Source of the DNA: a virus
Reading direction: 5' to 3' (one strand)
Length of the DNA stretch: 32,022 nucleotides
IMG/VR virus record: IMGVR_UViG_3300042397_000050
Location: 1-32,022 of that record
In this document: positions 23,554-29,356 of the stretch, piece by piece
Layout: each line of letters starts with the position of its first letter
Position numbering within the stretch: position 1 is the first letter of the stretch
Notes under the pieces: model-generated
Database searches by the model: none
Told to the model about the DNA's origin: nothing
What the model saw: the letters and a program-made list of their open reading frames with translations, nothing else
Program-made: the position numbers and the translations under genes

Positions 23554-24073
23554 AATTCAACAGGAACTAAAAGCACCTAAAAACCAATTCAATGCTTTTG
23601 CTAAATACAAGTACAGAAGTGCAGAAGATATAATCGAAGCTGCAAAACCTATCTGCCATAAGTACGGCTACGCTTTAATGTTAAGCGACGAAGTAATAGA
23701 AGTAGGCGGTAGAGTTTATGTAAAAGCTACTGCTTGTCTAAGTAACGGAGAAGACAACATTACTTGCACCGGGTTAGCGCGTGAAGAGGAAAACAAAAAA
23801 GGAATGGACGCTTCGCAGATTACAGGGGCAGCAAGTAGCTATGCCAGGAAGTACGCACTTAACGGATTGTTTGCAATCGACGATACTAAAGATGCAGATG
23901 CTACTAATGAGCATAAAGACGAAGTAAGCGAAGGACAAAAGGCGTTCTTAATTGAAGCACTTGATAAAACAAAGTTCACTCAGGAGCAGAAGTATAAAGC
24001 TATTGAGAAAATCAAAGCTATCAAGACCTTAGAGGAATTTAACAAGATCAAAGAAACAATAAAGAAAAGCTAA
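23540..24073 (+). CDS. erf: ERF-family single-strand annealing protein, 177 aa
   Basis: Promotes annealing of single-stranded DNA in phage recombination. The family signature is clear at 88-120: 'GMDASQITGAASSYARKYAL', then NGLFAIDDTKDAD. The N-terminus 'LKAPKNQFNAFAKYKYRSAE' is the usual ERF entry. The C-terminal third (about 125-177) is helical and Lys/Glu-rich, less conserved, probably for oligomer or host protein contact. It works with the DEDD exonuclease or VRR-NUC nuclease upstream and downstream, by inference. Overlap with the next gene: one base. Confidence 0.93.
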   Translation: MSLIKIQQELKAPKNQFNAFAKYKYRSAEDIIEAAKPICHKYGYALMLSDEVIEVGGRVYVKATACLSNGEDNITCTGLAREEENKKGMDASQITGAASSYARKYALNGLFAIDDTKDADATNEHKDEVSEGQKAFLIEALDKTKFTQEQKYKAIEKIKAIKTLEEFNKIKETIKKS

Positions 24074-24312
24074 TGAGGGAACTATTACCATTTGAAAGGC
24101 AGATGCTCCTGGCAGAAGTTTACCATTACGCTTGGTATAACGAAGAGGCATACGAGGACTTATTAGCCTTTATTAAAAAGTATGAAAACAAATTAGACAA
24201 ACCCGTATTTTTTAACCCAATCAATAACAATGACACAGAAACAACAAATCTTGAACCACTTGCTTTCGGGCAAAACATTGACACCAATTCAGGCTTTAAC
24301 GAAGTACAATAG
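24073..24312 (+). CDS. Hypothetical protein, 79 aa
   Basis: Overlaps the ERF stop by one base. The first 50 residues are helical (LLPFERQMLLAEVYHYAWYN, then EEAYEDLLAFIKKYE) and look folded; the last 30 are Asn/Thr-rich and overlap the next gene in another frame, so they may be the part under the weaker constraint. No known family. It is probably an accessory to recombination or replication because of its position. Confidence 0.6.
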   Translation: MRELLPFERQMLLAEVYHYAWYNEEAYEDLLAFIKKYENKLDKPVFFNPINNNDTETTNLEPLAFGQNIDTNSGFNEVQ

Positions 24313-24439
24313 CCTTCGACTTGCAGCCGTAGTATTTGAATTAAAACGCAAAGGCTACAAAGTAAAAACGGAATTAATTAACGTTGGTACGAAAAAACAA
24401 AGTAAATTAGTAGCTCAATATTCAATTAAAAACAAATAA
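24230..24439 (+). CDS. Small helix-turn-helix protein, 69 aa
   Basis: The whole sequence is one winged-helix domain: 'KQQILNHLLSGKTLTPIQAL', then 'RLAAVVFELKRKGYKVKTEL' with a final beta wing. The pattern 'I...L..GK.LT...AL..Y...RLAA.I..L...GY.I.T' is that of PF14090 (HTH_39), common in phage replication regions. It likely binds DNA, perhaps the operators upstream at 23051 or the origin; neither is shown. It overlaps the preceding gene by 83 bases, more than any other pair here. Confidence 0.8.
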   Translation: MTQKQQILNHLLSGKTLTPIQALTKYNSLRLAAVVFELKRKGYKVKTELINVGTKKQSKLVAQYSIKNK

Positions 24440-24441
24440 AA

Positions 24442-24636
24442 ATGGAACAAAAAAAATGGAGTGCAGGTGCTTGGAAAAAGCAGACCGCTAAAGGAGAAGT
24501 AATTAATTTTACAATCAACGATGTTAAGTATTCAATGTGGGTTAATGCCTACAAGACCGAGGACAAACAACCAGATTACAAGATTTATGTAAATGATTTC
24601 AAACCTAAAGAAGACACGGAAGGATTGCCGTTTTAA
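24442..24636 (+). CDS. Small beta-rich protein, 64 aa, possibly OB-fold
   Basis: MEQKKWSAGAWKKQTAKGEV, then INFTI, 'YSMWVNAYKTEDKQPDYKIY' and an acidic end. The run of short strands with 'NAYKT.DKQPDYKIYV' looks like the DUF736-type small proteins and could be an OB-like single-stranded DNA binder, a role that would suit the place between ERF and DnaA-like genes. The similarity is weak and I would not assign a function on it. Two bases separate it from the previous gene, two from the next. Confidence 0.55.
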   Translation: MEQKKWSAGAWKKQTAKGEVINFTINDVKYSMWVNAYKTEDKQPDYKIYVNDFKPKEDTEGLPF

Positions 24637-24638
24637 TT

Positions 24639-25067
24639 ATGCTAACGAGAAAGAAAGATATATCAATAAGACAGTTAAAGGACTTATACTTTGCGCAACG
24701 TAACACCCATTTGCAGCTACACGAAATGATGCAGCAACTTGGATTGTTAGGCATAGAAGATAACGAGCCTTTAGGGTTAGACATTGGCGCAAGAACGATT
24801 GTCAAATTGGTAGACGAAGAGTTTGAGTGCGATGTATTAATTAAGGATAGATCATTAAAAACAACGTTTGGGCGCAAGGCTGCGGCATATTTACTTAGAA
24901 GGTACACCAAGTTAAGCCTTAAGGAGATAAGCCAATACACAGGAACAAGCGACCATACAACGGCTATCCATAACATTAAACAAGCGAATAACCTAATAGA
25001 AACTGAGGACTGGTTTAAAACAAAGCTAAAAAAACTTTGCTTAAAATTAGAACTTAAAGAGATTTAG
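24639..25067 (+). CDS. DnaA domain IV-like DNA-binding protein, 142 aa
   Basis: Residues about 72-132 are the C-terminal DNA-binding domain of DnaA: 'KTTFGRKAAAYLLRRYTKLS', 'LKEISQYTG', then the signature T-S-D-H-T-T-A-I-H (103-111). In DnaA this helix-turn-helix binds DnaA boxes. There is no AAA+ ATPase domain and the first 70 residues are helical and Leu/Gln-rich without recognised features. It could bind a phage origin, act as a competitor for host DnaA, or regulate transcription. Followed immediately by the structured element at 25091. Confidence 0.87.
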   Translation: MLTRKKDISIRQLKDLYFAQRNTHLQLHEMMQQLGLLGIEDNEPLGLDIGARTIVKLVDEEFECDVLIKDRSLKTTFGRKAAAYLLRRYTKLSLKEISQYTGTSDHTTAIHNIKQANNLIETEDWFKTKLKKLCLKLELKEI

Positions 25068-25090
25068 TGTATATTCGCAACATAAATAAA

Positions 25091-25171
25091 AGACACATTA
25101 GCGAAAGTCCAGCCGATAATGTGTTTAGTGGTTAAATAATAGCCCTCGATAGCTGGACTCTATTGGGGGCT
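25091..25171 (+). promoter_or_regulatory. Two-hairpin RNA element with loop-loop pairing before the HNH gene
   Basis: Hairpin 1: ten pairs (25091-25100 with 25117-25126, one G-U) around a 16-base loop. Hairpin 2: twelve pairs (25141-25152 with 25160-25171, two G-U) around the 7-base loop CTGGACT. AGTCCAG (25106-25112) in loop 1 is the exact reverse complement of the entire loop of hairpin 2, allowing a kissing complex. Hairpin 2 is also a terminator, and the HNH start lies 6 bases past its T tract, so the element could set readthrough into HNH. A weak -7 box, TATATTCG (25070-25077), might start a separate RNA of about 95 bases instead. Confidence 0.6.
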
Positions 25172-25176
25172 TTTTT
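25141..25176 (+). terminator. Intrinsic terminator after the DnaA-like gene
   Basis: Stem AGCCCTCGATAG with CTATTGGGGGCT, loop CTGGACT, then TTTTT-ATTTT. A strong stem-loop; it resembles the tail tube terminator in its GCCCTCG start and its T6-A-T4 end. Translation of the HNH gene begins at 25182, so its ribosome entry zone is in the terminator tail itself. Confidence 0.85.
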
Positions 25177-25181
25177 ATTTT

Positions 25182-25550
25182 ATGACATACGGAGAAAAAC
25201 TAAAAAGTCCTGAATGGCAAAAGAAACGTCTTGAAATTTTACAACGAGACAAGTTTACCTGTACAATGTGCGGTTCAACAGAAAAGCAACTGCACGTACA
25301 TCACAAGGTTTATATCTACAAAAATGACCCTTGGGATTATGAAAATGAATTTTTAACTACATTATGTTTAGAGTGCCACGAAGAAGAGGAGTACTCTAAG
25401 TATTTTGTAAACAGAATTATTAAATTTCATATTTACAAAGGATTAACTTACAAAGAATTAAGACCACAAATTAGTGAGCTTATGCATAAGTATGTTAAAA
25501 TACAAGATGTTACTTTTGATGAACTACAAAAATTTGGAGAATATGTCTAA
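25182..25550 (+). CDS. HNH endonuclease, 122 aa
   Basis: Begins with 'LKSPEWQKKRLEILQRDKFT', the normal entry to small HNH proteins. Zinc ligands C27-x2-C30 and C62-x2-C65; the HNH core is H40/H41 (VHHK), N55 and H66. The C-terminal 50 residues are helical and unfamiliar. Small standalone HNH enzymes in phages are either packaging partners or homing-type mobile genes. Here it sits between replication genes and behind a terminator with a structured leader, which fits an inserted gene. The ATG lies 6 bases after the terminator T tract. Confidence 0.9.
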   Translation: MTYGEKLKSPEWQKKRLEILQRDKFTCTMCGSTEKQLHVHHKVYIYKNDPWDYENEFLTTLCLECHEEEEYSKYFVNRIIKFHIYKGLTYKELRPQISELMHKYVKIQDVTFDELQKFGEYV

Positions 25551-26352
25551 AGATACTTTTTACTTTTCTCACGACTATAATTGCCGTAATGACGAAAAGA
25601 TTAAATTCCTTATTAGGAAACACGGAATGCTCGGTTATGGGGTATTTTGGGCAATTATTGAAGACCTTTACAATAATGCAAACGCATTGCGAACGGATTG
25701 CGATGGCATAGCTTATGACCTGCGAGTGCATAGCGAACTTGTGCATAGCGTATTACACGACTTTGGTTTATTTGTATTTGAAGGCGAAAACTTTGGTAGT
25801 ATGTCTGTACAAAAACGAATAGACGAAAGGGATAGCAAGAGTAAGAAGGCAAGTCAAAACGCCCGTAAACGTTGGGTTTCTAATGTAAATGATGCGACCG
25901 CAATGCCACCGCATAGCGACCGCAATGCTATAAAGGAAAGGAAAGGAAAAGAAATAAAGGAAATAAAAGAAATAATAGAGCTTCCTTTTGTTTCTAAGGA
26001 ATTTGAAAAAATGTGGTTTGATTGGAAGGATTACAAGAAAAAACAATTTAAGTTTACATATAGAACAACACAAAGCGAACTTGCTACCTTACAAGAATTA
26101 ATAAAATTATCAAACGGACAAGAAGACATTGCTATAAAAATTATCAATCAGTCAATGGCAAATGGTTGGAAAGGTCTATTTAACCTAAAAGAAGATGCAA
26201 AAAGAACTTCAGATAATCAACGAAAGCTTGATAAACACGAACTTGAAAACCTTAAAAACTACAACTTTATCCACTCTACTTCCTACGGAGCAAGAGATTA
26301 TGACCGCATTTTCGGGGGAGAGGGTGCGCAATCTGAACTCTACCATATTTAA
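25543..26352 (+). CDS. Replisome organizer / DUF4373-type replication protein, 269 aa
   Basis: Starts at ATG 25543, overlapping the HNH stop by 8 bases; the frame also opens at 25474, but those residues overlap HNH and do not resemble the family. Residues 1-95 are the DUF4373 (Lin1244-like) domain: 'FYFSHDYNCRNDEKIKFLIR', 'GYGVFWAIIEDLY', 'FVFEGE'. It is followed by 'SKKASQNARKRW' and a charged linker (135-145). The C-terminal part (150-220) has 'MWFDWKDYKKKQFKF' and 'AIKIINQSMANGWKGLF', as in phage replication proteins that load helicase. Its own DNA holds the 11-bp repeat array, a lambda O-like arrangement. Confidence 0.85.
   Translation: MSKDTFYFSHDYNCRNDEKIKFLIRKHGMLGYGVFWAIIEDLYNNANALRTDCDGIAYDLRVHSELVHSVLHDFGLFVFEGENFGSMSVQKRIDERDSKSKKASQNARKRWVSNVNDATAMPPHSDRNAIKERKGKEIKEIKEIIELPFVSKEFEKMWFDWKDYKKKQFKFTYRTTQSELATLQELIKLSNGQEDIAIKIINQSMANGWKGLFNLKEDAKRTSDNQRKLDKHELENLKNYNFIHSTSYGARDYDRIFGGEGAQSELYHI
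25674..25739. repeat. Tandem 11-bp iteron-like array (candidate replication origin)
   Basis: Six consecutive 11-mers starting at 25674, 25685, 25696, 25707, 25718 and 25729: TAATGCAAACG, CATTGCGAACG, GATTGCGATGG, CATAGCTTATG, ACCTGCGAGTG, CATAGCGAACT. Consensus about CATTGCGAACG. A further CATAGCGT follows at 25744, CATAGCGA at 25912, and reverse-orientation CGCAATG at 25900 and 25921. The 11-base period is not a multiple of three, so it is not due to a protein repeat. A 50-base stretch without C, mostly A and G (25929-25978), follows downstream and may be an unwinding zone. Confidence 0.55.
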
Positions 26353-26953
26353 ACAAAACCTTGTTTATTTAATGCAGCTTGTAGGAATTAATAACCCTGG
26401 AGATGTTAAGTTAGCAATCTTAGAGGATTGGATAAGAACTGAGTATGGTGGCTTTACAATAAACGAGGTTAAAGTAGCGTTTAAGCAAATGGTAGCTAAT
26501 GACTTTATCGACCACTACCAGAACTTCAGTCCTGCATACTTTAGTCAGGTAATGGATAGGTACAAGAAAAAAGCAAACGAAGTAAGAAAAATGATGCCAC
26601 AAGAACGAGTAGAAGCAATACCACACTTGACCGATTTAGAGATAATTGATTACTCTTACCAAGAATATAAGCTTTTAGAAAACCGAAGTTTTGATAGGTT
26701 GTTTAACCCACTAAGCGTATTTACTAAGCTTAATAGTTCAGGCATTAAGGTATGGACAAAAGAAGATGGTGCACTTGCTAAAAAGAAACTAATGGAGATT
26801 ATTACCTACAAGGCTAATAAAATGGACATCATAAGCGCAAAGCAGTACCGAGACGAATGGACTGATAGTTGGCTTAAGAACCAGGCTCGAGCCGTAGCCG
26901 TAGCATTATTTTTTGAGGAACAAATTAAACAAAACAAAACAACATTCAAATGA
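26300..26953 (+). CDS. Hypothetical replication-region protein, 217 aa
   Basis: Overlaps the preceding gene. I choose ATG 26300 because the open frame upstream to 26195 would overlap by 158 bases and reads low-complexity Leu/Thr/Asn sequence. If the first start is real, the protein has 252 residues. The body is helical ('GDVKLAILEDWIRTEYGGFT', then 'EVKVAFKQM') with a central 'FSPAYFSQVMDRYKKKANEV' and a C-terminal Ala/Val/Phe-rich helix. In Bacteroidota phages such a protein often follows the DUF4373 replisome gene; a helicase-loader-like role is plausible but unsupported. Overlaps the methyltransferase by 4 bases. Confidence 0.65.
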   Translation: MTAFSGERVRNLNSTIFKQNLVYLMQLVGINNPGDVKLAILEDWIRTEYGGFTINEVKVAFKQMVANDFIDHYQNFSPAYFSQVMDRYKKKANEVRKMMPQERVEAIPHLTDLEIIDYSYQEYKLLENRSFDRLFNPLSVFTKLNSSGIKVWTKEDGALAKKKLMEIITYKANKMDIISAKQYRDEWTDSWLKNQARAVAVALFFEEQIKQNKTTFK

Positions 26954-27792
26954 GACACGGCAGTTTATTTAGTGGAATAGGTGGCTTTGATCTGGCAGCC
27001 GAATGGTGCGGTTGGGAAAACGTATTTCATTGCGAATGGAATCCATTTGGACAAAAAGTTTTAAAACATCACTTCCCAAATTCAATATCTTACAATGACA
27101 TTACTAAAACAGATTTCACTATTCACAGAGGAACAATCGACATCATTAGTGGAGGCTTCCCTTGCCAACCCTACTCAAGTGCAGGAAAGCGACTTGGCAA
27201 AGAAGATGAGAGACACCTCTGGCCGGAAATGCTTAGAGCAATTCGGGAAATTCAGCCAAGTTGGGTTGTGGGCGAGAACGTTCGCGGACTTACTAATTGG
27301 AACGGGGGATTGGTATTCGACGAGGTGCAAACTGAGTTGGAAGCTGAAGGCTACGAAGTCCTCCCGTTTTTACTTCCAGCTTGTGCCGTTAACGCACCAC
27401 ATCGAAGAGACCGAATTTGGTTTATTGCCTACACCACTTGCTTCGGAGGGTTACAAAATGAGGGGAGGAGAAAAAGAGAACCAATTAAGCTTGACAAAAT
27501 TAGCGAGACAAGGGTTGCTTCCAACCCCTACAAAATCGGATTACAATCCAAGATGGAAAACGGAGAATTGGAAAGGGGATTCCGATTTGCCGAGTGTAAT
27601 AAACGAAATGCTTGGGACACATTCCCAACTGTCTCCCCTGTTTGTGGAACAGGTGATGGGCTTCCCAAAGAATTGGACAACATTACCTTTTCAAAATGGA
27701 AAAACGAAAGTATCAAAGCCTACGGAAATGCAATAGTTCCTCAGGTAGCTTATCAGATATTTAAAAGTATTTGTCAATATCAAGAACTTTAG
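26950..27792 (+). CDS. dcm: DNA cytosine-5 methyltransferase, 280 aa
   Basis: Transfers methyl from SAM to cytosine C5, protecting phage DNA. Motifs are in order: I 'LFSGIGGFDLAAEW' (7-20), IV 'GGFPCQPYSSAGKR' (catalytic C72), VI 'GENVRGL' (E109), VIII 'PHRRDRIWF' (150-158), IX-X 'KAYGNAIVPQVAYQIF' (256-271). The target recognition region between VIII and IX (about 160-245) is short. The gene starts overlapping the previous stop by 4 bases. It contains, in the +1 frame, another long reading frame, described separately. No partner restriction gene is seen. Confidence 0.95.
   Translation: MRHGSLFSGIGGFDLAAEWCGWENVFHCEWNPFGQKVLKHHFPNSISYNDITKTDFTIHRGTIDIISGGFPCQPYSSAGKRLGKEDERHLWPEMLRAIREIQPSWVVGENVRGLTNWNGGLVFDEVQTELEAEGYEVLPFLLPACAVNAPHRRDRIWFIAYTTCFGGLQNEGRRKREPIKLDKISETRVASNPYKIGLQSKMENGELERGFRFAECNKRNAWDTFPTVSPVCGTGDGLPKELDNITFSKWKNESIKAYGNAIVPQVAYQIFKSICQYQEL
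27095..27736 (+). CDS. 213-residue protein nested out of frame in the methyltransferase gene
   Basis: The frame lies wholly within dcm, in its +1 frame. It begins MTLLKQISLFTEEQSTSLVE. Segments 'SGRKCLEQFGKFSQVGLWAR', 'LLIGTGDWYSTRCKLSWKLK' and 'RFYFQL' look conserved, the repeats 'GLLPTP' occur twice, and the end has 'QLSPLFVEQVMGFPKNWTTL'. These resemble, from memory, proteins encoded beside or over dcm genes in other Bacteroidota phages; 'L.P.FVE..MGFP..WT' is also a motif at the end of some phage methyltransferases. That makes a shadow frame unlikely, and 213 stop-free codons in this AT-rich DNA is long. The function is unknown. Confidence 0.7.
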   Translation: MTLLKQISLFTEEQSTSLVEASLANPTQVQESDLAKKMRDTSGRKCLEQFGKFSQVGLWARTFADLLIGTGDWYSTRCKLSWKLKATKSSRFYFQLVPLTHHIEETEFGLLPTPLASEGYKMRGGEKENQLSLTKLARQGLLPTPTKSDYNPRWKTENWKGDSDLPSVINEMLGTHSQLSPLFVEQVMGFPKNWTTLPFQNGKTKVSKPTEMQ

Positions 27793-27802
27793 TATATTTT
27801 TG
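27770..27802 (+). promoter_or_regulatory. Candidate promoter before the VRR-NUC gene
   Basis: TTTG at 27770-27773, 21 bases, then TATTTTTG at 27795-27802, an exact TAnnTTTG. The ATG follows 4 bases later at 27807, so the transcript would be leaderless or nearly so. The element overlaps the last codons of dcm. Chance occurrence is possible in such AT-rich DNA. Confidence 0.35.
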
Positions 27803-27806
27803 CTTT

Positions 27807-28112
27807 ATGACCGCAAACGAATTAACCAAAGAAGCTATCAAAACCCTAAATAAAAACGGGTGCTTTGTATGGCGCAATAACAATCTTGCGGTTAGGGGTC
27901 GTACGTTCATAGGACTTAAAGGCGTTCCAGATGTTGTAGGCTTTCATACTCAAAGCGGTGTAGCGGTTTATTGCGAAACAAAAGCCATTGGAGATAAACT
28001 TAGTAGCTATCAAATAGCATTCTTAAACTTGGCAAAAACATCAAATTGTTTTTGTTACATAGCAACCGAAGACAACGGCAAACTAACCTTAAAAGAATAT
28101 GAACAAGAATAG
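27807..28112 (+). CDS. VRR-NUC domain nuclease, 101 aa
   Basis: Single PF08774-type domain. Visible: 'NGCFVWRNNNLAVRGRTFIG', then 'GVPDVVGF', '(V)AVYCETKAIGDKLSSYQ' with the PD-(D/E)XK active-site pattern D (of PDVVG), E and K (of ETK), and Q in the following helix. Such small phage enzymes act as Holliday-junction resolvase-like or structure-specific nucleases. The start at 27807 is preferred to 27771, because the latter adds residues overlapping dcm. It overlaps the sigma-like gene by 14 bases. A partner for ERF recombination is likely. Confidence 0.87.
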   Translation: MTANELTKEAIKTLNKNGCFVWRNNNLAVRGRTFIGLKGVPDVVGFHTQSGVAVYCETKAIGDKLSSYQIAFLNLAKTSNCFCYIATEDNGKLTLKEYEQE

Positions 28113-28575
28113 CATCATATTAGAACTTTGGGAAAGCCGAGAACTTAAGGAAGCAATAGATAAAATGCAGCCTGAAGATTTACGAGAAGACTTAAGAAGC
28201 GAACTATTTAAGGTGCTATGCGAAATGGAAGAGGAACGAATAATAGATATGCGTACACGCAACGTATTAAAGTTCTATTTGGTTAGAACTATGATTAATA
28301 TGATGCAAAGTAATACGAGCCAATTTTATAGGACATACCGAAAGCCTTTAGAAGTAGAATTAATAGTACACGATAGAGACGAAGATTTACTTAACAAAGT
28401 AGAAGACGAGCTATCAAAGATGCACTGGTATAAAGCGGAACTATTACGAGTGTATGCTATAAAGCATAACTGCAACGCTAAAGAATTAAGCAGGGTTACA
28501 GGCATACCTTATATGTCAATTCATAGGGAACTTAAACTAACTAAACGAGAACTTAAAAAACAATTACGCAAATAA
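28099..28575 (+). CDS. Sigma factor-like HTH protein, 158 aa
   Basis: N-terminal helical part about 5-82: 'ILELWESRELKEAIDKMQPE', 'LRSELFKVLCEM', 'NVLKFYLVRTMINMMQSNTS', 'FYRTYRK', a form that resembles sigma-70 region 2 in similar phage proteins. C-terminal part about 108-150 'HWYKAELLRVYAIKHNCNAK', then a helix-turn-helix 'ELSRVTGIPYMSIHRELKL', like region 4. This two-part layout recurs in Bacteroidota phages and the protein probably redirects host RNA polymerase or acts as a DNA-binding regulator. Similarity is remote, so the sigma label is tentative. Confidence 0.65.
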   Translation: MNKNSIILELWESRELKEAIDKMQPEDLREDLRSELFKVLCEMEEERIIDMRTRNVLKFYLVRTMINMMQSNTSQFYRTYRKPLEVELIVHDRDEDLLNKVEDELSKMHWYKAELLRVYAIKHNCNAKELSRVTGIPYMSIHRELKLTKRELKKQLRK

Positions 28576-28576
28576 T

Positions 28577-28840
28577 ATGAAACAATATAAAAGTAGATAT
28601 TTTTTAAAATCATTTAGCTTTCCAAAATTAGGTTTATATCCAACATTTGGTTTGATGTTAAATAATTTGCATAGCGGTAATTGTGGTTTTAGTTTATTTT
28701 GTGGATATTTATTTGTATGGCATCAAGCTTGGTTTGGTGGAGAATTAAATGAAGTTCATTGGCAACACGGAAAATTTAACATAAAATTTCCATTTTTAGA
28801 TATACAATACTCACCACTAAAAGGGTGGCATAAATATTAA
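28577..28840 (+). CDS. Hypothetical protein, 87 aa, aromatic-rich
   Basis: Very rich in Phe/Tyr/Trp/Gly: 'SRYFLKSFSFPKLGLYPTFG', then 'GYLFVWHQAWFGGELN' and an end 'DIQYSPLKGWHKY'. It looks like a compact beta protein. There is no clear signal peptide or membrane span, though the middle is moderately hydrophobic. It starts one base after the stop of the sigma-like gene. No known family; the start MKQYKSRY has the usual A-rich leader. Confidence 0.6.
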   Translation: MKQYKSRYFLKSFSFPKLGLYPTFGLMLNNLHSGNCGFSLFCGYLFVWHQAWFGGELNEVHWQHGKFNIKFPFLDIQYSPLKGWHKY

Positions 28841-28844
28841 AATT

Positions 28845-29078
28845 ATGATAATTATAGCAGCGATATGCTTTGCAATATTCTTTGTAGAGATACACCAATT
28901 CCATAGGAAGTGGAAATTAGATTTTAAGCCTTTTAGTTGCACGAGTTGTTTAGCAGCTTGGAGCGGTTTGGCTTTATTTTTACTACCTGCAATATGTACC
29001 GACGTTATTGCGTTTGTATTTATACCAGGAGCAGTTGCTCCAATGATTTCAAAAATAATGTGGAACTTATGGAAATAG
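28845..29078 (+). CDS. Membrane protein, 77 aa, with CxxC
   Basis: Two hydrophobic segments: 1-15 (MIIIAAICFAIFFVE) and about 37-65 (LAAWSGLALFLLPAICTDVI, then AFVF), separated by a basic strip (HRKWKLDFKPF). A CxxC (C32-T-S-C35) follows 'KPFSCTSC', which recurs in small phage membrane proteins ('KPF.C..CLAAW..L'), possibly metal-binding. It overlaps the next gene by 10 bases. Function unknown. Confidence 0.65.
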   Translation: MIIIAAICFAIFFVEIHQFHRKWKLDFKPFSCTSCLAAWSGLALFLLPAICTDVIAFVFIPGAVAPMISKIMWNLWK

Positions 29079-29356
29079 AACACCGAAACTTTTTAGATGA
29101 ACACGTTGGTAATTGGCATACAGTTCAAAATGGTTATGTGCGTAATATCGACTTAGACATCTTAAAAATGTACGAGCATATTTACCGAAAGTATATGAGT
29201 GCAGATTTCATACTAACAGTTTGGTGCGGTAATTGTATCTTCGATATGATTAAACGATTGTATACTTGGTACGAAGCGCAACCTAATGACGATTTAGTAA
29301 TTACATTTATTACAGACGAAGTTAAAAAACCTAAAAATAAAAAAAAGAATGGCTAA
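29069..29356 (+). CDS. Hypothetical protein, 95 aa
   Basis: The frame opens upstream at 28937, but that part overlaps the membrane protein; the ATG at 29069 overlaps by only 10 bases and starts MEIEHRNFLDEH. The sequence is helical: 'ILKMYEHIYRKYMSADFILT', then VWCGNCIFDMI and a basic Lys-rich end (KKPKNKKKNG). 'ADF.LT.WCG.C..DM...LY.WY' is a form I recall from small phage proteins encoded near glycosyltransferases. Function unknown. Confidence 0.6.
   Translation: MEIEHRNFLDEHVGNWHTVQNGYVRNIDLDILKMYEHIYRKYMSADFILTVWCGNCIFDMIKRLYTWYEAQPNDDLVITFITDEVKKPKNKKKNG

Noticed and set aside
25474-25542. Upstream extension of the replisome organizer
   Set aside because: The extra 23 residues overlap the HNH gene's coding region and are not seen in the DUF4373 domain start; ATG 25543 gives the expected entry MSKDTFYFSHDY.
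25935-25978. Purine-rich repeat as a microsatellite
   Set aside because: Units (GGAAA, GGAAATAAA) are irregular and it is coding (Lys/Glu/Ile). Kept only as a possible unwinding zone in the origin finding.
26267-26275. DnaA-box-like TTATCCACT (and TTATCCACC near 29357)
   Set aside because: One mismatch each from TTATCCACA, isolated and within coding sequence. With no cluster I do not call a DnaA-box origin.
27771-27806. Upstream start for the VRR-NUC gene
   Set aside because: Would begin inside dcm with residues unlike the family; ATG 27807 fits both the family and the -7 box spacing.
28937-29068. N-terminal extension of the 95-residue protein
   Set aside because: Overlaps the membrane-protein gene in another frame; Cys/Tyr-rich shadow sequence. 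ATG 29069 is the natural start.
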